Positions 1 to 64,000 of a stretch of 64,000 bases of DNA are shown here, one piece after another (the first letter of the stretch is position 1; each line of letters begins with the position of its first letter). The stretch covers positions 4,693,318 through 4,757,317 of the forward strand of contig CAIIXF020000012.1 in NCBI GenBank assembly GCA_903813345.2. Reading direction: 5' to 3'. The translations under genes were made by a program, and so were the position numbers. The DNA comes from Owenia fusiformis (taxonomy: Eukaryota; Annelida; Polychaeta; Sabellida; Oweniidae). The notes under the pieces were generated by a model, which did not search any database, was not told where the DNA came from, and saw only the letters and a list, made by a program, of their open reading frames with translations.

Positions 1-588
1 TCCATGCAATTTCATAGTTCAGATTAAGCCGTTGCTTGCAGAATTTTTCGCGGAATTCGGGATTTCATGCAGAATTTGGTGCAGAATTTGACTTTTTCAT
101 GCAGAATTTCCGCAGAGAATTTGCATTTTCCTAATACAGAAAAGTTGGATGTAACTTGCTATTAGCAAATTGAAAATCAAATGTTTGTTTGTAGATTTTA
201 TTTATGTCTGTTTTGAAGTGGCTGACCAAAAATAAGTTACATTTTCCTTTTTCGTTTCAAAACATGTATTTCCTGTATAATATAAATGTTAAAGATCTGA
301 AAAATCTACAAATTAAATTATAATGGGATGTCATTCACTCATTTGCGCAGGTCATTTTTGCAAGAAATTTCAAGATTTTCACATGGTTAATTTTTTACTC
401 AAAAGTGGCTTGTTCACAGACAAAATAAACCCCTGGGAAATGAACAAACTCATGTAACGACAATGTCTATCTTGCTTCTAAACGAAATTCACCAGAAGCA
501 TATTATTATCCAATATGAAATCATAGTAACAGGCGCAAACATCCAACACTCAGAATGATCTTCTGTCATGTTAACGACAATGGTGTAA

Positions 589-2224
589 ACTCAAATCGCT
601 TATTCTGGGAACCAGTTCATATGGATAAAATAATGAAATGATGTAATGTAACCACGTAATCTACTTACCAGTATGTGCTATGCTATCCATCGGACTATGT
701 GAATTGTGGAACTCAGCCAAACACGACAATGAAGGCAACAACATATCGATATTGATCTTAGCCGAAATCTTTGAAATTTAGATCGTCCATTTTGCAAGTC
801 ACATGTCTGATCAGGTGTCTAGTTACTAGTTGATATCACGTGACTTGTGACATGTCACTCAGCCATGTTTTCAAAGAAAGATATTCATTTATTAGAAAAT
901 GATTTTCGGACATCTGCTGCTGAATATAAAAGAAATGTTCCAAGATAACGATGTCAAATATTGTAGGAAGGGCCCCTGAAGCTACTGACTATTTAAAATC
1001 AACTTTATCAAGATATTACGCTAGGAAACTTTTTAATTTTATGAATCATAAAGACGTGAAATGATGCATTGAAATGTAAATTGAAACGGAACACATAAAG
1101 TGGTGAAAATCAACGAACTGAAGTTGAAAGACAACGTTCGCTACTTTGTTCAATTCTGGAAATCTCCAAGGGGCTGCAAATGGGAAATTATTTAGATTTT
1201 ATAACCTCAGAATACTGCCTTCAGTGTCGTGTTTGGCTGAGTTCCACAATGTAACCTAGTCCGATGGTAGTTCAACGTCGTTAAACTCAATAACGGCGTT
1301 CTTTATTATTAGGAATTTTGTTGGGGCCGTTATTGAGTTTAACCTCCTTGCTATTCTTTCCTTTGATGCAAGTTCTGAATCCATCGAAACCATTTTTCCG
1401 CGATAACGTGCAACTGATACTTGACAATAATATAAAAACACATAACATCAAGCGATTTAACACAATATTTTTGTGTTAAATGTTCATTTATACGAGTAAA
1501 ATGAGGCCACACTTACCAATCTCTAAAGTGACATTTCCGCATGTTCCGTCATTGTGTCTGTTCGTCTGAGTGTCCCGGATCGTAAAATTAAACTACCAGC
1601 GAAACGAAATTGTTGTCAAATAGATTGATAATTATTATCGCGATTACTCGGGATAAAAAGATCAATTTTGAGGATAACGGGTATCTTTGATTAATTTATA
1701 TAGCGCGTGTATACACGCAAAATAGTTATTAATTGCAAACCCAATGTTCGTTAATGCAGTGCCGTGATGACGGTTAATTCCTGAAACGATTTGCAATTTC
1801 GATGTTACCGAAACTGACCGACATTTTCGTCATTTCCAAACCTGTCTCCAATATTTTCGTAATTATGCATCAATAGGGTCTAAGGGGGATACGGGACGGG
1901 GTGTATGTGTTTATAAGGTATGTATGCATGTTTGAATCACATTCTTTGTGTAATATTGTCATGTTTTCAGGGTTTAATTTGTTCCGCTTGTCGAAACCTG
2001 CTGAACGATTAAATTAACGCATCAAAGGCAAAATGGTCATGGAGGTTAGACCTAGCCGGGCCATAACACATGTCAGATAAGAAACGAGGCCCGGGCTAGG
2101 TCTAATGTTGTTGGACTAGTCCGATGGATGACATGGAACAAACTTATAAGTAGACACATGGTTACATCACATCATTTCGTTATTTTAACCATATGAACTG
2201 CTTCCCAGAATAAGCTATTTGAGT
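589..2224. repeat. Long-range inverted repeat, probable non-autonomous DNA transposon
   Basis: The arm 589-698 is the imperfect reverse complement of 2115-2224; both contain the AGCTTATTCTGGGA-like block and the CCATCGGACTA block. A second inverted pair, 686-740 with 1212-1268, shares ACTCAGCCAAACACGAC. The arms are about 110 bp and enclose about 1.4 kb without a transposase-like frame. No target duplication could be identified. Most likely a foldback or MITE-like element, possibly nested. Confidence 0.5.
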
Positions 2225-2333
2225 ATAGTATCCTTGAAATTGATTTTGTGCTTGAAAGCCAATGTCTCATCTTTACTCACTTCGAGAGCCATGTTAGATT
2301 TTGAAACTTATGGCTCTCAAACGGAGAAGTGAA

Positions 2334-2810
2334 CAGCTGATCAATAGTGACCTTTGAAATTGAATTAAGTCGATCCGCGGCTTACTTTTGGTCTCTAACT
2401 GTGTCTTACATCAGTATCATCAATCCGTGTAAGTATTGGAGCGCTGGAGTACTTCTTTTTCGATCAAGACTTGTAAATTGTTCATCGAGTTAAAGTTTTA
2501 CAGACCTATTTCCAATATGGCGGTTTGCTAGGTGCGAGATACGCAACGAACGAAATGAATTTTGAGAATTAGTTAGGTTCGGACAACCTCCGGAGATTTA
2601 CGAAAATGTCCGAGCAGAAACCGCCATATTGGAATTTGGCAGTAAAACGATTCAGTCGACTAACAATTACAAGTCTTGATCGAAAAAGAAGTACTCCAGC
2701 GCTCCAATACTTACACGGATTGATGATACTGATGTAAGACACAGTTAGAGACCAAAAGTAAGCCGCGGATCGACTTAATTCGATTTCAAAGGTCACGATC
2801 ATTGAGCTGT
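2334..2810. repeat. Large near-perfect hairpin, about 194-bp arms
   Basis: The arm 2334-2527 is the near-exact reverse complement of 2617-2810, with a loop of about 90 bp. Shared landmarks are CGATCCGCGGCTTAC and AGCGCTGGAGTACTTC. A transcript of either strand would fold into a long duplex. The open frames on each strand here are products of the palindrome and are not genes. Confidence 0.75.
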
Positions 2811-2969
2811 CCAAATGCTCCGTGGGAAAGCTATTATATCAAAATCCAAATAGCTTTCGCAGGAAGTAATCTCATCTAATTTCTTCACATGTTCACAATA
2901 AAACAGGTGACATGATAGCACCCTATATATGGACTAACCAACCAACCAAAACAGAGAAAAATAAAATAC

Positions 2970-3210
2970 CTGCTATGGTGAATCTGTCCATATAGTTGAG
3001 CAAATTTATAAAGACTAAAACAGCAAGTATCACATAGGACTTTCTAGGTGTTCTTGTTATTTGTGGAGATTGGTTTTCTTCAGAATTGTTCACCACATTT
3101 ATTTCTCCCCTCTCGTTTGGAGGGAAATCCTCCACATTTTGTGTTAAAATGTCGCCAGACATGTCTTCAAGTATTAAGGTATCGTCTAAGGGTGCTGTAA
3201 GATCACTCAT
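2970..3210 (-). CDS. spns1: Spinster-like transporter, first coding exon (partial gene)
   Basis: Members of the Spinster family are multi-pass major-facilitator transporters of late endosomes and lysosomes that move lysophospholipids or sphingoid lipids. This exon encodes 80 residues: a hydrophilic acidic N-terminal tail, then the start of the first membrane helix. It ends in the family signature, seen here as FINLLNYMDRFTIAG, and splices at a clean donor (GCAG followed by GTATTTT, at 2969). ATG at 3210 is the only candidate start before the signature. The frame beyond the donor is intron. The rest of the gene, about 450 residues in relatives, must lie to the left of this window. Which Spinster paralogue it is (SPNS1 versus SPNS2/3) cannot be decided from one exon. 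It is divergent from neurofibromin with about 5 kb between the two start codons. Confidence 0.85.
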
Positions 3211-4599
3211 CTGTGATGGTGAAGCAGGAACGCAATAAATGTGATAAAAGCCATATTTTGATAAACTTTATCACCCCACATTTTGGCCTCGTTCTGAGTT
3301 CCTGGTCAAGGGAATCCCAGGGAATCCCCGGGAATCACTTTTATCAAAATGGTTTAATTTCGATAAATCCAGGTCTTCAGATAATCATTTTAAGTAAAAT
3401 CTTTACAAAATATCAGAATTGATACTCAGAAATACACTTTATAAAGTGACATTTATTTATCGTGTATTTTAAAGCAATACACGATGACCCACTTAATTTT
3501 CCTGCGCACATTTCTTGCGCATGAGAGTAAAATCAACTTCCGGTTTACTCTCATACAGGAAGTCAGTGTAAAATTGTTCAAAATAGGTCCCACAAATTCT
3601 TCTCATATGCCATAACCATGCCGTTTCGTTGCTTATTTTACATTTCAATATTGATATAAGATCCCTATGTATCATTTCCCTTAAATTGGTGAAATTTACA
3701 CCATTAATAAGTGAGAACATACCCCCTCATTGGAGCAGACGTTTTGTACGACTTTTCGTTGACATTGATAACTGGTCCCGGGCAACTGGCAGTGGTTCAT
3801 CAACTCATAGTATCCCTATCATGTAATCATGTAGATAGTCTTTAAAAACCTATTATTTGAGCCAATGACACTTAAATATACAACATTTGGTAGCCCTGGA
3901 TGCCTTGGCGCTGAGCTAGTTTGACACCCTTATGCCCTTTGGAGGGAATTCCCTGGGAAACCCCTTGGGGTCATTGAGTGCATATGATAAAATAAATAAT
4001 TTATTTAATAAATATATCTGGTGTTTTCCAGTGGTTTATTTCATTTTAACCAAAAGGACATCAAAACAATTAATAACCAGTCTTACCCTGTGATTCAAGC
4101 ACTGCCAAGCATAGCCAAGCATCAATCAAGCACCATTGGGACTTTATTCCAGCACCATTTAAAGGCAGAAGCAGATCTAGCAAAATCCAGATGGTTACTC
4201 TTTACAAAAATTGTTTAGTTTCAAAATATTTTGGACTCATAACATTCCTTGTCATGCCTATTTTCATGGGCTTTCAATATTCTATTGAAAGCCCATGCTA
4301 TTTTCTAAAATACCCAAAGTACATGTAGCTCAGCTGTATTATTTGAGAAAAACTTTAGGATTTTTACAATAATACATTCTATTTTAATGTTATGGTTACC
4401 ATTTTTATTTGGGAGAATTTAAACAAGTTTCCCCATTTTGGCACACTGAATCCTAATTGATAATTTCACCAGTTCATAACATACAGGTATCATGGATCTT
4501 TAGGGAGATATCATATTTTAATTTGAGCCCGAAGGAATATACATGTACATGTATTGGTAGGTCAACTGTACATGTCGCTTGCAATTTGTCTCTCCCAAT

Positions 4600-4745
4600 A
4601 GATCTGATTCTCCCTTTAACTGTTCTTTTAATAATTTGAATATTATACTATGTAATTTTAATATGTAATATGTCGCACTGGGACCTAAGGACCCATGTGC
4701 CACTGCTGTAAAAGTGTGTGCAAATAAATAAATAAAAAAATAAAC
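4600..4745 (+). mobile_element. Possible retroposon 3' tail
   Basis: The sequence CACTGGGACCTAAGGACCCA is followed by a run of AAATAAATAAATAAA. A conserved block ending in an AATAAA-type short repeat is the usual appearance of a non-LTR retrotransposon or SINE 3' end. No upstream reverse transcriptase is present, so this would be a truncated copy. Confidence 0.35.
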
Positions 4746-4811
4746 TTTTAGATGAAACTATGTATATGCTTCTATAAAAGGCCAAAATAAAAGTGAAATG
4801 TGAATACTATA

Positions 4812-4905
4812 TGATATCAAGTCATTTGGGAATTGAACCCAATCCAAGGAATGATTAGTTCCATGGTGTAAGCCTACACAACTTGCAGGATATTTGTATA
4901 ATCAC
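4812..4905 (-). mobile_element. SINE-like repeat, copy 1 (empty-site copy)
   Basis: On the minus strand a GGTTCAATTCCC stretch resembles a polymerase III B box. It lies about 25-30 bases downstream of a weak A-box-like segment. A second copy at 5596-5905 shares about 90 bp. This copy lacks the MITE found in the other one and so shows the pre-insertion sequence (GGTGTAAGCCTAC). The tRNA origin is a suggestion only. Confidence 0.4.
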
Positions 4906-5595
4906 ATCACATTACTTTTGACTTTTTCTTGAAAATACTTTCCGGTTTCACAATGACATGGGACCTTCTAACAAAGATAAGTACATGATGTAGCATTATA
5001 TGTGTGTTGGTGTACACTAAACTTCCAGCTTGATGCATCATCATCAGAAATCAAAGTTGGGTGGAGTGTGCCAGGGTCATACACCATCATTCTTTCTCAT
5101 TGTCATGTTGCGTGGGATCGCCAGAAATCATAATCAGGTTGGGTGTGCCAGAGTTGAAAAAATAAAACAATACAAAATTAGTTGAGTAGATACGAACATA
5201 TAAAAATTGTGAATTTAAATTTTTCCCTTTGCATTTCTCAATAAATATTTTTTCAGAATATTCTTCAATTTTATACTTAAAAGTTATACATTGAGACAAA
5301 TATAATCTAATAAATATGTATTTAAAATAATTATCTCACCATAGGGGATGGTTGGGTAGTACTTGGATGACCACTGACCAATCTTCTGCTACTTGCAACA
5401 ACTCTGCATCGGTCTCATAATCTTTAAAAACTGCTGCGTTTTCTTAACTGTAGATAGAAAAATAAAGATATTCATACAATATATTAAATTGACCCTTATT
5501 TAAATGTGGTTTAGTTAAAATCAGTGTACGCCTCGGAGTGTTCAGTAACCCTGGCCTGGGTAATTATCAACTTCAAGATAATTGAAATGTATATA

Positions 5596-5905
5596 CAAAT
5601 ATCAAGTTGTTTGAGAATCGAACCCAGTCCAAGGAATGTTTAGTTCCATGGTGTAAGTGCACTGGCGGATCCAGGGGGATCCAAGGGGGGCCATGCCCCC
5701 TCCCCCCCTTAATACGGCCCAGAAAAAAATTTAAGGGTCCCAAAAATTTTTGGGCACATGACTTGACTTTTTTAGGCCAAATTATAAAAAATAGGCCATA
5801 ATTTTTGGTTTTAAATCTTTTTGCCGACATGAAATGTGCCCCCTCTGTTGGCTTCTGGATCCGCAAGTGAAGCCTACATGACTTTGAATGATATTTGTAT
5901 ATTAT
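5596..5905 (-). mobile_element. SINE-like repeat, copy 2, interrupted by a MITE
   Basis: It matches 4812-4905 on both sides of the insertion 5658-5869. The minus strand carries GGGTTCGATTCTC, close to a polymerase III B box. Similarity to copy 1 resumes at AAGCCTACA directly after the inserted element. Confidence 0.4.
5658..5869. mobile_element. MITE with CACTKGCGGATCCAG terminal inverted repeats
   Basis: The left end CACTGGCGGATCCAG and the right end CTGGATCCGCAAGTG are inverted copies. The element is flanked by AAG at 5655-5657 and 5870-5872, and copy 1 of the host repeat has a single AAG at this point. It is about 210 bp and G/C-rich compared with its surroundings, with homopolymer C and G tracts. 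It encodes nothing. The superfamily is not certain because the duplication is short. Confidence 0.7.
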
Positions 5906-6021
5906 AAAGACATTATGTTTTATTTCAAGCTCTCACATGAATTCCCAAATTAATAGGCTAATTAAAATAATCTACTCAAGAAAGCTAATTTTTTGCATGA
6001 CACTCATGACTTGATAAATTA

Positions 6022-6215
6022 AAGTGGCAACAAGGCCTGTAGAGAGAAAATAGGAAAATTTCAACTTTTTCTGAGCTATCAAGGCAGCATTTGGCTTAAC
6101 ATCTTCTTTGACATACCTATTTTCTTAAAATATAAGGATAAACTTAAACTATCAATTTCAGCATTAAGAAGTGTACATTCAGTTCAAAGCTTCAAAAAGG
6201 GGAAATCCACTTTTA
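6022..6215 (+). repeat. Dispersed repeat, copy 1
   Basis: It shares GGCTTAACATCTTCTTTGAC and the block around ATCAATTTCAGCATTAAG with an inverted copy at 14818-15012. No terminal repeats or coding frame are apparent. Confidence 0.65.
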
Positions 6216-6746
6216 TATAACAGTATATCTTGGATTGCTTTTGGTTTGGCTAATGAAATGCGTGGCCTCTTATACTAGTATTAGTACTAGATGTGTGAAT
6301 CAGAATTAACAGGAGTATTCAACAGTATAAGGACTGTGTCGGACATTTTTTTAAAAGCCTATATTTAAATGTTGTAAAAAGTTATACTAGTAATCAAAAA
6401 AACATCTTTCGGAGTAAAGTCTGTCTGCGCCGATTTCAATAACTTCGTACTTGATCAGAACTGGGTTCCAACAGAATTCCTACAAACTCATGTATGAAAT
6501 AGTCATTGCATGGAATACTTACTTTTGTCAAAATCAAAGTAGAACTCTAGTTAAAAAATATACATGTATTGTGCTAAATTATTGCCATTTCCTAGTAAAA
6601 TGTCATTCTCCGGTACGACCCAAAAATTATTCGATGGCACCCCGTGAAAATATACCCAAGAATTTATATTTGGTAGGTTATTTCAGTCTGTGGGGTGTTT
6701 TTAAAACTCAAAAAGTATTTTTTGATTCAATACTGTACAACTTATG

Positions 6747-6952
6747 CAGTGATCTCCCCAGCATTAAAGGAAGTGGGCACAGCACCCACCTGAGACTTTG
6801 AAAATAGGCTTGCACCCACCTGGAAATCCATTTGCACCCACTTGAAAATGACAAAAATCATAAAAAATGGGCACATTTTGACCAATTTTGGTTTAAATTG
6901 TGAAAATGAGAATTTTGCACCCGCATGTGAAAAAATCCTGTGGAGATCACTG
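6747..6952. mobile_element. hAT-like MITE, copy 1
   Basis: The ends CAGTGATCTCC and GGAGATCACTG are inverted repeats. The interior carries several GCACCCAC(C/T)TG blocks. A second full copy is at 12387-12600 and a decayed relative at 59583-59725. A CAGTG terminus is common in hAT elements, but no clear 8-bp target duplication is seen here. Confidence 0.65.
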
Positions 6953-8036
6953 ATATGTGTACTGTACTTACATGTACAACCATTATTGGTTGTAAAATAT
7001 CGATAAGGTAAGTCCCTAGGAAGTTCACTTCAATATTTTAAGCATTTTTTCGATGTTATTTTTTTCAAGTTTGAAACTTTCAATGTTAAATTCCTCTCAG
7101 ACTTATAAAAGTCCATTTTATTCCTCTTAACTTCATAGATGTCCATGTCAAATTCCTCTGGAGTTTGCTGGGACTAAACTTTCAGAAATACTGGTAAATT
7201 GACTAAAAATTCACTTTTCGGCTGATTTGTCCCGACCCTCAGCAACTGATTTAGCCAATTTAGTACCATTTTTTGTAGAAGAACTGATTTTTGACCTCAA
7301 AAAGGTACTCTCGTAGAGTCTTAGACAATTTTTCCATTTTTCTCAGATTCGCCAATTTCCATGGTTGACGCCCAAAGCCAAAATTGGCCGTGCTGCACAT
7401 ACCTTCCAAAATTATTTAAAGTGAACCCTCCGGGGTCAGTCCCATTCTATTAGATTTTCGGTAGTGTACATTCTGACATTAGCAATGTTTGTATAAGACA
7501 GACATCCTGACCATGTTGTTGTTAGGGACTACTGACCTACTGGGTAAGGTCTAGAGTACCTAGACCAAAGGATCAAATGAGGTTACATGTATGTCTTCGG
7601 GTCTGAGTACTTCTTTGCCCTTGTTTGTTTGTACTTGGGCATGATTCTGTTTTTCTGACGGTGTTGAACTGCAATAAAAAATAAACTTTCAGGCTATTTT
7701 AATTCTAAGGGAATGTCAGACACCTATATAACTCATAATTTTAAGAGAAACCCGTGTTTAGTCATCACAAACATAGACAGTATCAAGTATGAAGCTGAAA
7801 ATGTGAATATATATGGGCGATATTAGGTGAAATTTCGACGTATAATCAGCGTATAATTCGATCTATTTCCTTTCCAGAACGTCAGAGACATGAATATATA
7901 CAATAAAATGTTTATTTATAATCGATTCTTACTTATAGCAAACTATGCACAATCAAGTATTAATATTAACGGTGATATTCTAAATAATAACGAGAAATTC
8001 AGCAAAATCTCACTTTACTCTCAGGAAGTAGAACTG

Positions 8037-8116
8037 GCGCATGCGCACTCGCTAAGTGGGTCATCATGTTAGTGTCCAAATGAAAAAATTATGAATGAAT
8101 TATTCTGCGCATGCGC
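8037..8116. promoter_or_regulatory. Probable NF1 core promoter: two NRF-1-type palindromes
   Basis: GCGCATGCGC occurs exactly at 8037-8046 and again at 8107-8116, within 160 bases upstream of the start codon. This palindrome is the known NRF-1 binding sequence, typical of TATA-less housekeeping promoters. An ATGGCG motif at 8132 also resembles the YY1 core. The transcription start itself cannot be located by eye. Confidence 0.55.
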
Positions 8117-8131
8117 AGTGTAGACAAAATA

Positions 8132-8161
8132 ATGGCGAAGAAGTTGATTGAGCGAGTTTGA
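8132..8161 (+). promoter_or_regulatory. Upstream open reading frame in the NF1 leader
   Basis: An ATG followed by eight sense codons and TGA (peptide MAKKLIERV) lies 33 bases before the main ATG. If the leader starts upstream of 8132, this short frame could lower translation of neurofibromin. If transcription starts later, it is irrelevant and the ATGGCG is only a promoter element. Confidence 0.45.
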
Positions 8162-8194
8162 AAACAATCGAACTAAACTGAGAATACAGGTATC

Positions 8195-62032
<53,838 letters not shown>

Positions 62033-63955
62033 AGTGTTGAAGTTAATAGTATTTAATTTAAAGATGATATACAGTATAAATAAGATCAGTGAATGATATA
62101 CTTGTGTGCTTTATATTTTAAAAGAAAGGGGTAAGCCAACTCTGAAATGTGTCAAAGCAATGTGCATTTTGGGACTGAAATGTGTTGTACCCATGTGCAT
62201 TTTGGGGATGTTTTACCTCTTTGGAGATTTTATTTAAAATGGATTATTTATTTATTAGTTAGTTAGGAAAAATGTGCATTTATCTATATATGTACGGCAA
62301 CATATTTAAGTGTTAGTGTAGCATTTTACAGTGGATATTTACTTGACATTACATAGTTGTATCTTGGCTTTATATTTCCAACTGTGCAATGTATTATCAT
62401 AATTCATGTCAATCACATGAGGCACATGTCCCCACATGATTGAAACGCTATCAGGTCCTCATATACAGGTTGACCTGAAAGAAGGTATTTTACAGAGGGA
62501 AATTGTTGAATAACTAAACCTAGTTTTGAGTCACCCAGTATAATTCACTGTTTTAGTTTTGTACTTGAAATAAAAGAGTGATGGAACATACAGCAGATGT
62601 CTGTAATGAAATCATGGAATCCAAATTGTTATACAGCATAAATTCGGGACACCCTGTACATTTGATGTATTGTGTAATACTGTATAGTACAGTGGGAGTA
62701 TATACAGGATCATCAAAAAAATGGAACATTTGTTTAAATGATCTGGAGAGAAATAACAGTGGTAATAGTTGTTAGAAAGAAATGTATAAACATAGGGGGT
62801 AAAATTCTCATACATAACATGATTTACAATTTAAGAATTTTGTTATGTTTCCTTGAAGAATTGGGAAACGTTGAATTTGTTAATCTCAGAAGAAAAATAT
62901 TGTTAAACTATTGGTCCCTTATATTGTTAGAATATTAAAATCATTAAACGATTGAGAGTTTATTTTTGTTAAATAGTAGAAAGTTTATGATGGATGAATG
63001 GGAAATGGATGATTAATTGTTGATGTGATATACTGGTTTTCATATTCTGGGCGTAATACATTATGTAGTCCAATTAAAATTACACTTATGCCCTTTCCCA
63101 AAATAATTGTTTAATTCTGCCAAAGGGTTTGAATGAATACTGGTCTTCATGAAATACTGAAATAGATGTCAGTTCAGTTCAAATTCAATGGTGTTTTATT
63201 ATAATTATAGCATTTATATCCATTTGGCACAATATATTGGGTGACACCAATCTCAAATCTCAACAAATTGTAATACATTTTTACGATATATTTGCATGGT
63301 AGCAGCTTGACATGCCAAGTAAAAGCCCTTAAATGGTATCAGTGATGTATTTTATACTTAGCTTATAAGGTGTATCATAAGGTGTATTAAAACCTCTAAA
63401 TGAGGACCAGTATTTCACCATAGGATAGTTGGTATGATTAAATAAAGTTTGATATACACTCTCTCTCAATAAATGCCCAAAGTCATTCATTGGGCAATAA
63501 AAGTCATGACAGTCAGTGCAGAATGTATAAAATAAAACATTCTATAGTACATAATGTATATTAATATACAGGGTGCTCAATAAGTATTAATAAAATGTTT
63601 TATCAGAACTTATTGAAAAATACAGTGTCCGAAAACAGTACAGTGACAACCTTATAAGGCCAAACATGGATGATATTATAAATGTTGTGTTAGTCTTGTC
63701 CTGTATGAAGTCTTAACCCCCCCCCTCCCTATCACTATATGTGTTTAAGGATTACATGGGTGGGTGCAGACTTTGTGTTAGACATACTATAGTATATTGT
63801 ATGTTAAGTGCTAAACTTAAAGATGACACAGTGTGCTTGTATGGTATTCATTGCCAAATATATATTTTCTTCAATAGATTAAGGTTTTCCATTTTGTAAT
63901 GATAATTATTAAAGTAGTACATGTAATTATGAATAAAGTGCAATTTATTTGTTAG
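62033..63955 (+). terminator. NF1: NF1 3' UTR with several polyadenylation signals
   Basis: AATAAA occurs at 62569-62574, 63441-63446 and 63932-63937, among others. The last is followed by a T/G-rich stretch. There is no further gene to the window end. Which site is used cannot be told. Confidence 0.6.
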
Positions 63956-64000
63956 TTTGATGTAGCACACTAGAAAAGTGTAACACATACAATAAAAAAT

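Larger units (their letters stand above)
1..2969. other. Intron of the minus-strand Spinster-like gene, repeat-rich
   Basis: No further exon of the transporter is recognisable here, so its next exon lies beyond the left edge. The stretch holds several inverted repeats listed separately: 589-698 with 2115-2224, 686-740 with 1212-1268, and 2334-2527 with 2617-2810. It also has short hairpins at 1274-1344, 2043-2106 and 2279-2332, and a small GCAGAATTT-type repeat at 39-126. No coding potential was seen. Confidence 0.6.
3211..8030. other. Intergenic region between Spinster-like gene and NF1
   Basis: No convincing exon was seen on either strand. The region presumably contains the promoter of the minus-strand transporter just above 3210. 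It holds a possible LINE/SINE tail (4600-4745), two SINE-like copies (4812-4905 and 5596-5905), a MITE (5658-5869), a dispersed repeat (6022-6215) and a hAT-like MITE (6747-6952). The short open frames in it have no recognisable similarity. Confidence 0.6.

Noticed and set aside
2569-2814. 81-codon minus-strand frame near the transporter exon
   Set aside because: Contained in one arm and the loop of the 194-bp hairpin.
4812-5905. tRNA gene on the minus strand suggested by GGGTTCGATTCTC
   Set aside because: Only a B-box-like motif is present; no acceptor stem or anticodon arm can be folded. Kept only as a possible SINE.

Overview
The window is animal nuclear DNA. It is AT-rich, with introns bounded by GT/AG, long introns, no operons, and many miniature transposons and minisatellites. 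The neurofibromin encoded here is very close to the vertebrate protein along its whole length, while the transposon load and gene structure look like a marine invertebrate. A mollusc or another lophotrochozoan is my guess, but the species cannot be read from the sequence.

Layout. Positions 1-2969 are intron of a gene that leaves the window on the left (minus strand, Spinster-like lipid/sugar transporter). Its first coding exon is 2970-3210. Positions 3211-8030 are intergenic and filled with transposon relics. From 8195 to 62032 the plus strand carries one complete neurofibromin (NF1) gene. I could join 55 exon positions in a continuous reading frame, from the start codon to the conserved C-terminal tail, predicting about 2796 aa (human type I is 2818). 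Two positions have alternative exons: 28a/28b inside the RasGAP catalytic domain, and 55a/55b at the C terminus. The 3' UTR and polyadenylation signals occupy the rest of the window.

Inside NF1 intron 3 (11454-18383) lies a complete seven-exon gene on the opposite strand (12870-17556). It encodes a predicted 404-aa secreted protein with an unassigned N-terminal domain followed by a ferritin-like domain that has lost most ferroxidase residues. Inside NF1 intron 17 lies a full-length DIRS-type tyrosine-recombinase retrotransposon (25033-30466) with three open frames, inverted terminal repeats and an internal complementary region. It is inserted without target duplication into a local satellite.

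The most unusual trait of the locus is repeated tandem duplication of segments carrying splice sites: donors of exons 3, 12, 14 and 20, acceptors of exon 23 and of the nested gene's exon 5, a dead copy of exon 36, and the live duplicates 28a/28b and 55a/55b. Neurofibromin accelerates Ras-GTP hydrolysis at membranes through the GAP-related domain (exons 24-32). The Sec14-PH module (exons 32-37) and the flanking HEAT-like regions support membrane and dimer contacts. Mutually exclusive exons in the GAP domain would therefore tune Ras regulation directly.
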